Source: Methanothrix sp.
Lineage (GTDB): Archaea > Halobacteriota > Methanosarcinia > Methanotrichales > Methanotrichaceae
Direction of reading: 5' to 3'
Length of the DNA stretch: 36,763 nucleotides
NCBI GenBank assembly: GCA_028708055.1
Contig: JAQVZT010000001.1
Coordinates: forward strand, 1-36,763
The position numbers and the translations under genes are program-made. This document shows positions 1 through 7,407 of the stretch, piece by piece. The notes beneath the pieces are model-generated. The model had not been told where the DNA came from. It searched no databases and saw only the letters and a list, made by a program, of their open reading frames with translations. Position 1 is the first letter of the stretch, and every line of letters begins with the position of its first letter.

Positions 1-762
1 GCCGGGGGCATCAGGAAGCTCGGGCAGGTAACGGGCCTTGGTTATCACCTCAGAGTAGTCGTAGCCGTCGATGTGCTTTACCCCGGGCAGGTGAACCGGC
101 CCGCAGGTGAACATGCGATCCCTGTACTCCTCTCTGGGGATCAGGAAGCAGTTGGAGGTTCCCAGAAGGGCCATCGGATACTTGGCGAAGAGCTTCTTCT
201 GGTCAAACCAGGCTTTGCCCAGGTTCCCTGCCAGATTTTTGTGCTTGCGCAGGCCTGGATAGCCATGTGCGGGCAGCATCTCAGAGTGGGTGTAGACGAA
301 GACGTCCGTTCCCTCCACCTGAGCGAGGAGCATGTCCAGAGCATGCAGATCGTGGCCGGTGACCAGAATGCCGTGGCCCTTAACAGTGCCGGTCCGAACC
401 TGGGCGGGCGTGGGCTCGCCGAAGGCATCGATATGGGCCTTCTTGAGAAGCTGCATGGCCCGGATGTTCATCCTCCCCGCTTCCACTGCTAGGTTCAGAA
501 ACTCCTGGGGATCGAAGTTCACATTGGTAAGGGTCGAGAAGAATCCCCGTTCAATGAAGGCATCAACCTCCGGATCGGTGTAGCCCAGCTCCCTGGCATG
601 GTAGAGATAGGCGCTGATGCCTTTGATGGCAAAGAGCAGGTTGTCCTGTAGACGGGCGATGGTCGCTTCCTTTCCACAGACTCCTCTGACGGTGCAGCCG
701 GTGCCCCCCGCGGTTTGGGAGCACTGGTAGCAGAACATATCGGGCTTTTCAATTGCAGCCAT
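1..762 (-). CDS. hcp: Hybrid cluster protein (hydroxylamine reductase), 3' end cut by window
   Basis: The reading frame is open from an ATG at 762 to the left edge, giving the N-terminal 254 residues. Residues C11, C14, C23 and C29 lie in an N-terminal cysteine motif that binds the FeS cluster of Hcp family proteins. The following helical region, with the TGHDLHALD and YTHSEMLPAHGYP stretches, is typical of the family. Hcp is a cytoplasmic iron-sulfur-oxygen cluster enzyme that reduces hydroxylamine in vitro and is linked to nitric oxide and nitrosative stress handling in anaerobes. A GGAGG about 10 bases before the ATG supports the start. It is divergent from an HxlR-type regulator gene, which may control it (inference). 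The C-terminal cluster ligands lie outside the window. Confidence 0.93.
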   Translation of the reverse strand, partial: MAAIEKPDMFCYQCSQTAGGTGCTVRGVCGKEATIARLQDNLLFAIKGISAYLYHARELGYTDPEVDAFIERGFFSTLTNVNFDPQEFLNLAVEAGRMNIRAMQLLKKAHIDAFGEPTPAQVRTGTVKGHGILVTGHDLHALDMLLAQVEGTDVFVYTHSEMLPAHGYPGLRKHKNLAGNLGKAWFDQKKLFAKYPMALLGTSNCFLIPREEYRDRMFTCGPVHLPGVKHIDGYDYSEVITKARYLPELPDAPG

Positions 763-938
763 TTTCTTATATCCTCCAATTTGCTTCTTTTAATTTTCGC
801 TAACATTTTCCATGAAGTCGCTTGAATGCCGGCATGGGCAGCTCTCTCGATAATCGGCTTACTGCGATCTGCTAGCGGTCCGGCGATCTTCGCAAGTCTT
901 CTTTTTCACTTCGTCTATTTGTGCAACTAATCACTATG

Positions 939-960
939 GTATCAATTGGATACTAAAGTA
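939..960. promoter_or_regulatory. Operator-like inverted repeats before the HxlR regulator
   Basis: Two overlapping dyads sit in the hcp/HxlR divergent region: GTATC-AATTG-GATAC (939-953) and TACT-AA-AGTA (951-960). The second resembles the TACT...AGTA half-sites known for some bacterial HxlR-family regulators such as YodB, with a shorter spacer. It also overlaps a TATA-like AGTATTTAG. Autoregulation and control of hcp are inferences. Confidence 0.35.
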
Positions 961-990
961 TTTAGCCTAGAGCGTTTCTACAAAGATACC

Positions 991-1350
991 ATGCAGGAAG
1001 GATGCACTGTAAACCAGACCGTAAGATACATAGCCCGAAAATGGACGCTGCTTATTCTTCTGGAGCTTTATAAGGGCCAGGGGCACACCAGGCGCTTCTC
1101 TGAGCTGAAGAGCTGCCTCTTCGGCATCACCCAGAAGGTGCTTTCGGCCCGTTTGCAGGAGCTGGAGAAGGAGGGCCTCGTGGTGAACAGAGTGGACAGC
1201 ACCACCTTTCCTGTGAAGAGCGAGTACACGCTCACCGAGAGCGGCCTGGAGATCATCGAGATCATCAAGGATATGAAGAGATGGGCTCTGAAGTGGAAGA
1301 TCTCCAACATTGAGTGCGGCAGCCAGGACTGCTTCCAGTGTGTGCTATGA
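991..1350 (+). CDS. HxlR-family winged-helix transcriptional regulator
   Basis: The 119-residue product matches the HxlR (MarR-like) family. An N-terminal Cys (C5) precedes the helix reading TVRYIARKWTLLILLEL, followed by the recognition region (FSELKSCLFGITQKVLSARL), a wing (STTFPVKSEYTLTESG) and a C-terminal dimer helix. Many relatives sense electrophiles or redox stress through that N-terminal Cys. Here there are also C-terminal cysteines (GSQDCFQC). A longer frame exists from a TTG at 946. ATG 991 is preferred because it places the Cys at the usual position, because a TATA-like element near 956-965 would give a near-leaderless transcript, and because the operator-like repeats would otherwise be coding. 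The gene is divergent from hcp, so an oxidative or nitrosative stress role is plausible. The ligand is unknown. Confidence 0.85.
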   Translation: MQEGCTVNQTVRYIARKWTLLILLELYKGQGHTRRFSELKSCLFGITQKVLSARLQELEKEGLVVNRVDSTTFPVKSEYTLTESGLEIIEIIKDMKRWALKWKISNIECGSQDCFQCVL

Positions 1351-1400
1351 AGAAAGAAAACGGAAAGGACTCGCTCATCTCCGCCGGCTTGCTCTTGCCA

Positions 1401-1862
1401 TTATCGTTGCCCCCGGCCATCTGAAGGCGGCATTATTCCCAGCTGCCTCATCAGTCCCAGCAAATTGGCCTCGCCCCATAGCTCTGCAATCCTGCCGTTC
1501 TCGATGCGAAAGATCTCGATTCCCGTCATGGTTATGCTCCGTCCTGTGGCAGACTGGCCCATGAAAGCGCCCCGATGAATTCCCCGGGCGACAAAGCGGG
1601 CCGCAACCCGATCCCCTTCAGCGACCATATCTTCTAGGGTGACATCGATGTGCTCAAAAGCTGCCCGGCAGGCTGAGATCACCTCAATTATTCCCTGAAT
1701 GCCCGGCGAGCAGGGAAGGGGTACGTGCAGAGCAAAGTCCTCCGCCAGAAGATCACGGGCTGCCTTCAGGTCTCCCCGGGAGGGACCGACCTCAAAGAAG
1801 CGGCGAACCAGGGCCTTGTTCTCATTCTCATCTACTGCATCTGCGGACACAAAGGCAACCAC
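1401..1862 (-). CDS. SnoaL-like / NTF2-fold ester cyclase family protein
   Basis: The 153-residue cytoplasmic protein has the SnoaL (NTF2-like cone) pattern: an N-terminal helix NKALVRRFFEVG, then DLLAEDFALHVP, a central VEGD-like segment (MVAEGDRVAARFVARG), and the C-terminal FRIENGRIAELWGEANLLGLMRQLG typical of SnoaL-like cyclases. The specific substrate cannot be told, because this fold covers cyclases, isomerases and non-enzymatic proteins. The GTG at 1862 is used as start, with a GGTGG a few bases upstream. A later start near the DENENK segment is possible. It lies 11 bases after the cupin gene, so the two are probably co-transcribed. Confidence 0.75.
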   Translation of the reverse strand: MVAFVSADAVDENENKALVRRFFEVGPSRGDLKAARDLLAEDFALHVPLPCSPGIQGIIEVISACRAAFEHIDVTLEDMVAEGDRVAARFVARGIHRGAFMGQSATGRSITMTGIEIFRIENGRIAELWGEANLLGLMRQLGIMPPSDGRGQR

Positions 1863-1873
1863 CTACAGACCAC

Positions 1874-2212
1874 CTACAGCATCCTGGTGGCCTCTTTGGG
1901 CCGGGGGGTCTTTATAACGAGTATTCGAAGCGGCTTATCGCTCTCGTTGATCCAGCGGTGGGCAATCCTGGCGGGGCTCTCGATCAATGTATCCTCATCA
2001 ACCTGCGACCGCTCCTCGCCTATCTCCACCACGCCCCTTCCTTGCAGAACGTAGAAGACCACATCTACCGGAGTGATGTGTTTTTTCAGGGCTTCTCCCG
2101 GCTGCAGGGTGATATGCACCACCTGGGCATTCTCCGTATCGCTGAGGCTTCGGGCATCCACTTCGTGCGGATTGGGCTTGCTAGCCACATCTTTTACCTT
2201 GACGGCTTTCAA
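1874..2212 (-). CDS. Small single-domain cupin protein
   Basis: The 112-residue protein has one conserved cupin barrel. Motif 1 lies around QPGEALKKHITPVDVVFYVLQGRGVVEIG, and motif 2 around SPARIAHRWINESDKPLRILVIKTP. The metal-binding pattern is partial (H45 and E-like positions, with the motif 2 His in AHRW). The start is a TTG at 2212, supported by a GGAGTGA about 8 bases upstream. No better start lies in frame. It is the first gene of a two-gene unit with the SnoaL-like protein. Function is not assignable. Such cupins may be sensors or small-molecule enzymes. Confidence 0.75.
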   Translation of the reverse strand: MKAVKVKDVASKPNPHEVDARSLSDTENAQVVHITLQPGEALKKHITPVDVVFYVLQGRGVVEIGEERSQVDEDTLIESPARIAHRWINESDKPLRILVIKTPRPKEATRML

Positions 2213-2422
2213 TTGGAATCACTCCAACTATCCTCGGTTTCAGCTGTTAAACAATCAATTGCAGAATATATAACATCAAGGGTTTCCTCAAGCATACTAA
2301 ATAAAGCGGATGCACCAGATCAATGGAAATGTTGGTCCAAGTAATAAACAAAGATATTGCGGCTTCCTCTGGCTGACTGCATGCAAATGACATGGCAGAA
2401 CAAATAAGTGGTTTTCCAAATC

Positions 2423-3538
2423 CTAGCGCAGCCATTTCACTACTTCCGATCCGTACTTGTTTATGAGCCTTAGTGGCCGGATGAGGCTGTATAGCGGAAA
2501 TAGAGAGCTTGGAAGATCAATGCTAGCCCAATCCTCCTGGGTAGGCAATACTGCTCGGTATACGTAGTATCTGAATTTATCCCGTTTTCTCTCTCTGCTA
2601 CGGATGTAAAACCGCTCAATATGAGGATCTGTATGGATAAATTTTTCAAAGATCCGATCTTTCACATCTTTGGCAAGAGGATGGATGTTTTTATCGCCTG
2701 CAAATAAATGCAGCTCAGGCACATCCATTCCCAGAAAATCTCTTGCTAAAGAGACGGCAAGATGAGTAGATCTCAATATTCCAAGTGATTTGGCTCTATC
2801 AAGAATCTCTTGCCAGTCCAATTCCGATTGACAAAGCCTTGCTATATCACAGATCCACTCTAATCTGCTCCAATAGTGCCTTGCTCCATGCTCAGAGAGA
2901 ACAAGCATGGTATCTTCTCGAGAAAGTGTTAATACATCTTGACCGAATGCATTGATGACATCTGCCCTTTCAAAGAGATCGGATACACTGAGGGCAAATG
3001 AATATATTTTTGGAGCAATTTTCCAGTGAACTTCCAAAATAGTTCCAAGTTTTTTGTTAAAAAATTGACAGTGGTGCTGTGATTCAAGGAATGCAGACTC
3101 TTGTAGCGGACTGAGCCTATCTACCAACGCGTAACCATTCTCAAGTAATGCCACTTTAGCAAGAGGGTAGTCTTCTACGTTGATCAGCAAATCTAGGTCA
3201 TCAAACTGCCGGGAAGATAAATTTCCGTAGGTCTGAAACGCAAGAACCGGCCCTTTGAATGGTATGGCCGCAACTGGTAGGATCGCGAGAATTCTTTTCA
3301 ATTCCCCGGCAAGCTTCAAGCTGTTCAGGGCGTTACAATCATATTGTTCTCTAAGAGCCACAGGCATCTGCTGCGATCTCATTGCCTGAAATAGGTGCGG
3401 GATCACTCTATGCCTGAAAGCAGTCTCCAGTATGGCATCCCAGTTAAGGCACGAATCGATCTGCAATTCCTGATCTTGCTGGAAATTCGATCGCAGGCAA
3501 TCCAAAATGAATTGGCTTTCAGGGCTATAACGGCTCAT
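2423..3538 (-). CDS. Nucleotidyltransferase-fold family protein of the lasso peptide cluster
   Basis: The 371-residue protein resembles the NTP_transf_5 family. K95-G96 in IPFKGPVLA is followed by G105, R110 and the D114-x-D116 acidic pair (RQFDDLDLLI), the usual fingerprint of this minimal nucleotidyltransferase fold. Proteins of this family recur in lasso peptide clusters that also carry an HPr-kinase-like gene. In the bacterial pseudomycoidin pathway the family member PsmN is reported to add hexose to a phosphorylated lasso peptide. By analogy it may tailor the phosphorylated product here (inference). Its ATG lies inside the last codons of the kinase gene (14-base overlap), so translation is coupled. 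It is the last gene of the unit. Confidence 0.82.
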   Translation of the reverse strand: MSRYSPESQFILDCLRSNFQQDQELQIDSCLNWDAILETAFRHRVIPHLFQAMRSQQMPVALREQYDCNALNSLKLAGELKRILAILPVAAIPFKGPVLAFQTYGNLSSRQFDDLDLLINVEDYPLAKVALLENGYALVDRLSPLQESAFLESQHHCQFFNKKLGTILEVHWKIAPKIYSFALSVSDLFERADVINAFGQDVLTLSREDTMLVLSEHGARHYWSRLEWICDIARLCQSELDWQEILDRAKSLGILRSTHLAVSLARDFLGMDVPELHLFAGDKNIHPLAKDVKDRIFEKFIHTDPHIERFYIRSRERKRDKFRYYVYRAVLPTQEDWASIDLPSSLFPLYSLIRPLRLINKYGSEVVKWLR

Positions 3539-4433
3539 TGTCCAAGTCCCTTTTCACTAGTTCAATCAGGCCGAATAAATAGTTCAGTGAGCCTGCTCGA
3601 TATAGCCTCTTTACCGGCACTGTGCTTATGAGCTTTGTGCAGCCCCTGAGATGCTCCGGCGCTCCTCCAGCTCTAATCATTCCTATTGTGTAGTAGTTAT
3701 TGATAATCTCCAGAAAAGAGTCCTGAGGGGCCAGAGATTCCAGACAGTTCCCGTCACCCTCCTTTAAAACGTATATCCTTTTCAATGGAATGCTTCTTTC
3801 CAGAAATCCTCCAAGCGCGCTATAAACTCGCTTATCTTCTTCAGGCCCTGTCCTGAGCATAGGCTCGGGGTCTAGGTCTAGGCCTAGGTATTGAGCTGAC
3901 TTGGGCAGCAATCTGATACTATGCAACCCAGGCAGCACGACCGGTCCGCTTGTCGGTGACGGGGCTGGAAAGTCTATGGCTACTATCTCGTCAGACAGTA
4001 CACGAAATCCATTTAAGTGCATAGCAGCTGCTATTGTGGACTTGCCTGCGCCTGGGTTGCCCATGAATATTGCCGCTCTCTCTTTCCAGGCCACCGCACT
4101 GGCATGAAATACTTTTAGCCCTCTTTGCTGGAGCACAGATGCCATTGCAGCATTGATAATAAAAAAGCGTATGCGATTCCAATCTGCATGAGGTAGTGGA
4201 CTAATAATTATCTCGCGGCCCTGTTTAACGGTGACAGCTCCGACATCTTTTATATCAAACTGAATTTCGTCCTTGGTCGCCCTGAAAAATGAGCCGATCG
4301 CCTTGATCTCTCCAGATAGATCTGCTTTTCCGACGCGTATGTCCACATCGCAACCGTTTCCGCCTTCTTTCAATTCTGGAAGTGCAATCTCTGATTTCAA
4401 GCTAAGGCCAAAGGCCGTGAAACTATAAGCCAT
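3525..4433 (-). CDS. HPr-kinase-like lasso peptide kinase
   Basis: The 302-residue protein has an N-terminal alpha/beta region and a C-terminal HPr kinase/phosphorylase-like domain. The P-loop is GNPGAGKS at 125-132, preceded by the FHAS segment (H110) and followed by LSDEI with D148, the metal or phosphate position of HprK-type kinases. Relatives in lasso peptide clusters (for example the paeninodin kinase) phosphorylate a serine at or near the C-terminus of the precursor. The predicted precursor here ends in S-S-P-Y-R, so the target would be an internal serine or another residue. The gene starts at ATG 4433 with a GGAAG just upstream and has a TATA-like box at 4471-4479, so it may have its own promoter. 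It overlaps the nucleotidyltransferase gene. Confidence 0.86.
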   Translation of the reverse strand: MAYSFTAFGLSLKSEIALPELKEGGNGCDVDIRVGKADLSGEIKAIGSFFRATKDEIQFDIKDVGAVTVKQGREIIISPLPHADWNRIRFFIINAAMASVLQQRGLKVFHASAVAWKERAAIFMGNPGAGKSTIAAAMHLNGFRVLSDEIVAIDFPAPSPTSGPVVLPGLHSIRLLPKSAQYLGLDLDPEPMLRTGPEEDKRVYSALGGFLERSIPLKRIYVLKEGDGNCLESLAPQDSFLEIINNYYTIGMIRAGGAPEHLRGCTKLISTVPVKRLYRAGSLNYLFGLIELVKRDLDNEPL

Positions 4434-4470
4434 TTTCTTCCAAAAGCAAAGCTAGAGCATCCAAGCCAAA

Positions 4471-4479
4471 TATAAATAA
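4471..4479 (-). promoter_or_regulatory. TATA-like box for the kinase-nucleotidyltransferase pair
   Basis: On the minus strand TTATTTATA lies about 41 bases before the kinase ATG, which fits an archaeal promoter with a start near 4448 and a short leader. It is based on spacing and composition only. Confidence 0.4.
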
Positions 4480-4519
4480 GGGGCTTATTCCTTCAGTTTT
4501 TAGGACTTGTATTGAGATT

Positions 4520-4633
4520 CTATCGATAGGGGGACGAACCCTCGTTATCTGCTTTGCCAGGTGCTTTTGTTATCTTCGTCATTTCCACAAGAGACCCATG
4601 CACTGTAATCTTCGGTTTATTGTATTCTTTCAT
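4520..4633 (-). CDS. Lasso peptide precursor (leader plus core), 37 residues
   Basis: This short gene has a textbook lasso leader: Y4, P7, I9, G13 and T19 fit Y-x2-P-x-(L/I)-x3-G-x5-T exactly, the motif bound by the PqqD-like B1 protein. T19 would be the conserved Thr at position -2, so B2 would cleave after K20. The predicted core is ITKAPGKADNEGSSPYR, where Asp9 could close a nine-residue macrolactam with the N-terminal Ile. A second possibility uses T22 as -2, giving a 14-residue core starting at A24 with Glu8 as ring residue. An AGGAGG sits 8 bases before the ATG. The gene lies directly between the cyclase and the kinase genes, on the same strand. It is too short for standard gene calling and is probably unannotated. 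Confidence 0.9.
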   Translation of the reverse strand: MKEYNKPKITVHGSLVEMTKITKAPGKADNEGSSPYR

Positions 4634-4641
4634 ATAATCGC

Positions 4642-4647
4642 CCTCCT
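4642..4647 (-). promoter_or_regulatory. Strong Shine-Dalgarno of the lasso precursor gene
   Basis: The minus strand reads AGGAGG, a near-perfect anti-16S match, 8 bases before the ATG at 4633. It is stronger than most ribosome sites in the window and fixes the start of the precursor. Confidence 0.85.
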
Positions 4648-4718
4648 AGATTTGATTGAGCTGCCAATCACAGCTGTTTGCATAGTTGCCCATCCGAATG
4701 CATATTATTCTTTCGGTA

Positions 4719-6596
4719 CTATCTCAGTTCAGTTGCCTCTCTTTCCCGTCTGTTCAGCCATAAAGCCAGGTTGGCAACCGCCCAGAGGTACATAGTATCT
4801 CCAAAGTTCTCGGATCGCATTTGGCTGCATAAATCCGTGAATTTATCGAAGCTGGCATAATTCCAAACTGAATGATTATTCGCGGTGGCGATATCATTGA
4901 GGAGATCACCATCGACGGATATTATCCTCTGATCGAAATTGGAGCTCAGATCGGCCTTATCGCCTCTCATCCTCACCTTTTCCGGCAAAATCCCCTCCAG
5001 TGCTGCTCTCATGATCCAGCGGGAATAACCCTGTCTTAACCTCTGATCAGAAGGCAGGGCCAAACAGAACTCTACAACCCGCTTGTCGAAAAAGGGATGG
5101 CCGTACTGCACAGAGAACGCTCCTGCAATATGATCCGCCACTTCCAGGAGGTATTGCAGAAATCCATCCTCCAATGTCATTAGCATATCTTCTTGCGAGG
5201 TTCGAGGCATCGTGTATTTGACATTGAGCTTGTTTTTCAGGTTGATTCTTTTTGCGAAATCTCGATTGAAGTTGGGTTCCGCACAGTCATATTCAGTATG
5301 CTTTCGAATCTTTTTATAAATGCGCGCAAACCATGCCGGTGCCAGGGGTGCAATGCATCTGGACCAGACCAATTTACCGGGCGATATTCTCGAAGTTTTT
5401 TTTATACCATTTAGTTCCCTGCACAGATCAATCCAATTCAAAGACCTGAACATCTCTTCCAGAAGGAAGAAACCATGCGATACGACAGTATCCCCATCAA
5501 ATCCATCCAGAAGCACTCGGATACCTGACAGTCCTGCCGCCTGGCAAATCGCCCTTTTCCAGAAAAGGTTTGGCATCCAGTAAGGCTCATCCAATTCATC
5601 AAATATCCGATCTATATCGCTAAAGGGGCTTAACCGATCCGCTCTGATGAAGTGAGGCTGCATATTCCCCTTAGAAAGCACCTCATTTATGTAGAGCGTT
5701 TCATCGCATTTAGGGGCGTCAGGAAATATGGCAGAATATGTATGCAAGACCTTGCCTTGTTCGAACAGGGCAAGACTTGCCAGACTGCATATCGATGAGG
5801 AGTCCAGCCCTCCGCTGAGTGTTGAGCCTATCGAGAAAGCTGAGCGTATTCTGCATCTAACAGCTTCCTGAAATATCCTCAGAAACTCTCGAGCATAATC
5901 TTGATCGGACGAAAGCCGAATTGTTCTAGTTGGATCCAGTCGCCAATATCTTACCGGCTTGCCAGGCAGCATTAGAAAATGGGCTGCAGGCAGCCTTTTT
6001 ATCTCTTTGTAAATGGTAATTTCTCGATCGCTTAAGGTTGCTGCCAGGTAATTAGCCACCATTTCTTCGTTGATGGTCTTGCGAACCTCAGGCAGGACAA
6101 GCAAGGCTTTTATCTCGGAGGAAAATGCGAAGATCTCCTTGCCTTGATCCAGGCCGCGATAGTAATAGAGTGGCCTGACGCCCATATGATCTCGTGCGCA
6201 GAATAACCTCTTTTTCTTATCATCCCATATAGCAAACGCATAGTCCCCTAAAAGCTCTTTTGGACAGTGCTCACCCCAGCAATGATAGGCTCTCAATATG
6301 ATCCTGCAATCTGGTGTATCCTTGGAAAGATCCAGCTTCTTCAATAAAATCTCGCGATTATCTATTCTGGCATCAGCCACTATGGTTAAATGGCATTCAG
6401 TATAGGGTTGATACTCATCGCGTGACTCTGGCGTTGTGCAGAGCATAGCCTGGCATAGTCCGATATTGCCCTGAATAAAAGTATCACACCGATCCGGTCC
6501 CCTATGTATCATGCTCTGTATCATTTTTTCCAATATGACGCGGGAAACGGTTTGGGCGTCTGAATAGCAAATGCCACAAATAGCGCTCATAGTCAT
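4719..6596 (-). CDS. Lasso peptide cyclase, asparagine-synthetase-B-like (protein C)
   Basis: The 625-residue protein has an N-terminal class II glutaminase-like domain followed by an asparagine synthetase domain. The ATP-pyrophosphatase loop SGGLDSS lies at 261-267. The would-be nucleophile Cys (C7, in SAICGI) is preceded by several residues instead of sitting at the processed N-terminus, as is common in lasso cyclases that do not need glutaminase activity. The enzyme adenylates the Asp or Glu side chain of the precursor core and closes the macrolactam on the freed N-terminus. The start ATG 6596 overlaps the B2 stop (ATGA). The precursor gene follows 85 bases downstream. A stand-alone asparagine synthetase is the alternative, but the flanking B1, B2, precursor and kinase make that unlikely. 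Confidence 0.9.
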   Translation of the reverse strand: MTMSAICGICYSDAQTVSRVILEKMIQSMIHRGPDRCDTFIQGNIGLCQAMLCTTPESRDEYQPYTECHLTIVADARIDNREILLKKLDLSKDTPDCRIILRAYHCWGEHCPKELLGDYAFAIWDDKKKRLFCARDHMGVRPLYYYRGLDQGKEIFAFSSEIKALLVLPEVRKTINEEMVANYLAATLSDREITIYKEIKRLPAAHFLMLPGKPVRYWRLDPTRTIRLSSDQDYAREFLRIFQEAVRCRIRSAFSIGSTLSGGLDSSSICSLASLALFEQGKVLHTYSAIFPDAPKCDETLYINEVLSKGNMQPHFIRADRLSPFSDIDRIFDELDEPYWMPNLFWKRAICQAAGLSGIRVLLDGFDGDTVVSHGFFLLEEMFRSLNWIDLCRELNGIKKTSRISPGKLVWSRCIAPLAPAWFARIYKKIRKHTEYDCAEPNFNRDFAKRINLKNKLNVKYTMPRTSQEDMLMTLEDGFLQYLLEVADHIAGAFSVQYGHPFFDKRVVEFCLALPSDQRLRQGYSRWIMRAALEGILPEKVRMRGDKADLSSNFDQRIISVDGDLLNDIATANNHSVWNYASFDKFTDLCSQMRSENFGDTMYLWAVANLALWLNRREREATELR

Positions 6597-7006
6597 TCCA
6601 AAACATAAATTGGATTATAATATTGGTCACTCTCGCCCAGAATGATCTCTCCGTTATGCTCTATCCAGGCATGAGCCGCAAATCCATTGCAGGAGTTGAC
6701 GCCTATCCTGAGAGTTGAATCGTAACCATTCCTGGCTAAAAGCATCTTGGCCGCCAGGGCTTTGGTCAAGCATGATGCCCCCATAACATACTGGCTGGCC
6801 ACATCTACCGATTGCACTATATCTTCTACCAGCAGCCTGTCGCCCCTTTGGGCCACCTTAATTGAAGATACCGTTTTTCTTACTGACGGATAAGGAAGAA
6901 GCCATAGCTTTATCCTCATGGACCAGAGAATTGCCAACGCAATGATCAAGCACTTCTTCTTCCAATACGGCAGTTCCAGGAATTTAATTAACCTCAATGA
7001 GGCCAT
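6593..7006 (-). CDS. Lasso peptide leader peptidase B2 (transglutaminase-like)
   Basis: The 137-residue protein matches the microcin-J25-type B2 family. A short N-terminal hydrophobic helix (around 17-37) is followed by a transglutaminase-like cysteine protease core with C79 (GASCLTKALA) and H112 (AAHAWIEHNG) as catalytic residues, and the usual IILGE element near 121-125. It removes the leader of the precursor together with the B1 recognition protein. The start ATG 7006 lies within the end of the B1 gene (23-base overlap), preceded by GGAAT. The stop overlaps the cyclase start, so B1, B2 and C form a tightly coupled unit. Confidence 0.9.
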   Translation of the reverse strand: MASLRLIKFLELPYWKKKCLIIALAILWSMRIKLWLLPYPSVRKTVSSIKVAQRGDRLLVEDIVQSVDVASQYVMGASCLTKALAAKMLLARNGYDSTLRIGVNSCNGFAAHAWIEHNGEIILGESDQYYNPIYVLE

Positions 7007-7259
7007 AGGATTCCATATTTGTGAAGAAATCGATCATGTCGTTGGCGCAATTCTCTTTATCGATGCTATATTCAGCGGTTATGGCATTTACTACCTGCTC
7101 AATCGTCGCTTCATCCTGTACGAGCTTCCATATAGCAGCTCCAATAGGGTCCAGGCCGTAATAGATCCCTGTTCTTACATTAAGCACTACAGCCTCCTCG
7201 GCCATGTCGCAGGAAACGTGGTCCGAAATAGCTTTGATTGTTGATGCAAGCGTTAGCAT
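6984..7259 (-). CDS. PqqD-like RiPP recognition element, lasso protein B1
   Basis: The 91-residue protein is a PqqD-family winged helix. Its N-terminal beta hairpin (EEAVVLNVRTGIYYGLDPIGAAIWKLV) and helices (TIEQVVNAITAEYSID) are characteristic. In lasso systems this RiPP recognition element binds the Y-x2-P leader motif and delivers it to the B2 peptidase. The start ATG 7259 has a GGAG 9 bases upstream and a TATA-like box at 7291-7298. It is the first gene of the leftward lasso operon. Confidence 0.9.
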   Translation of the reverse strand: MLTLASTIKAISDHVSCDMAEEAVVLNVRTGIYYGLDPIGAAIWKLVQDEATIEQVVNAITAEYSIDKENCANDMIDFFTNMESYGLIEVN

Positions 7260-7290
7260 ATTGGAAATCTCCGACTGTAAATTCGTAGGC

Positions 7291-7298
7291 TAAATATA
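7291..7298 (-). promoter_or_regulatory. TATA-like box of the lasso operon
   Basis: The minus strand reads TATATTTA about 33 bases before the B1 ATG. With archaeal spacing the transcript would start near 7269, leaving a short leader that still contains the GGAG ribosome site. Confidence 0.5.
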
Positions 7299-7375
7299 GC
7301 TCAGGTACGTCTTTAATCTTGCGAGATGCAAGTGCATATCATGATGATTTAAAAATTGCACCCGAAAGCATGACA

Positions 7376-7383
7376 TTTATATG
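7376..7383 (+). promoter_or_regulatory. TATA-like box of the BKACE gene
   Basis: TTTATATG centred near 7380 predicts transcription from about 7404-7408. This would exclude an ATG at 7396 and favour a leaderless start at ATG 7408. Confidence 0.5.
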
Positions 7384-7407
7384 AGATAAACGGACATGAT
7401 ACGCAAG

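Noticed and set aside
2247..2435. 62-residue leftward frame after the nucleotidyltransferase gene
   Set aside because: It overlaps the nucleotidyltransferase end, has only a weak GGAAG before it and no family resemblance. It was considered as a second RiPP precursor but has no Y-x2-P leader motif.
4434..4519. A second lasso precursor between the first one and the kinase
   Set aside because: The 86 bases hold no ATG with a leader motif; only a TATA-like element is seen.
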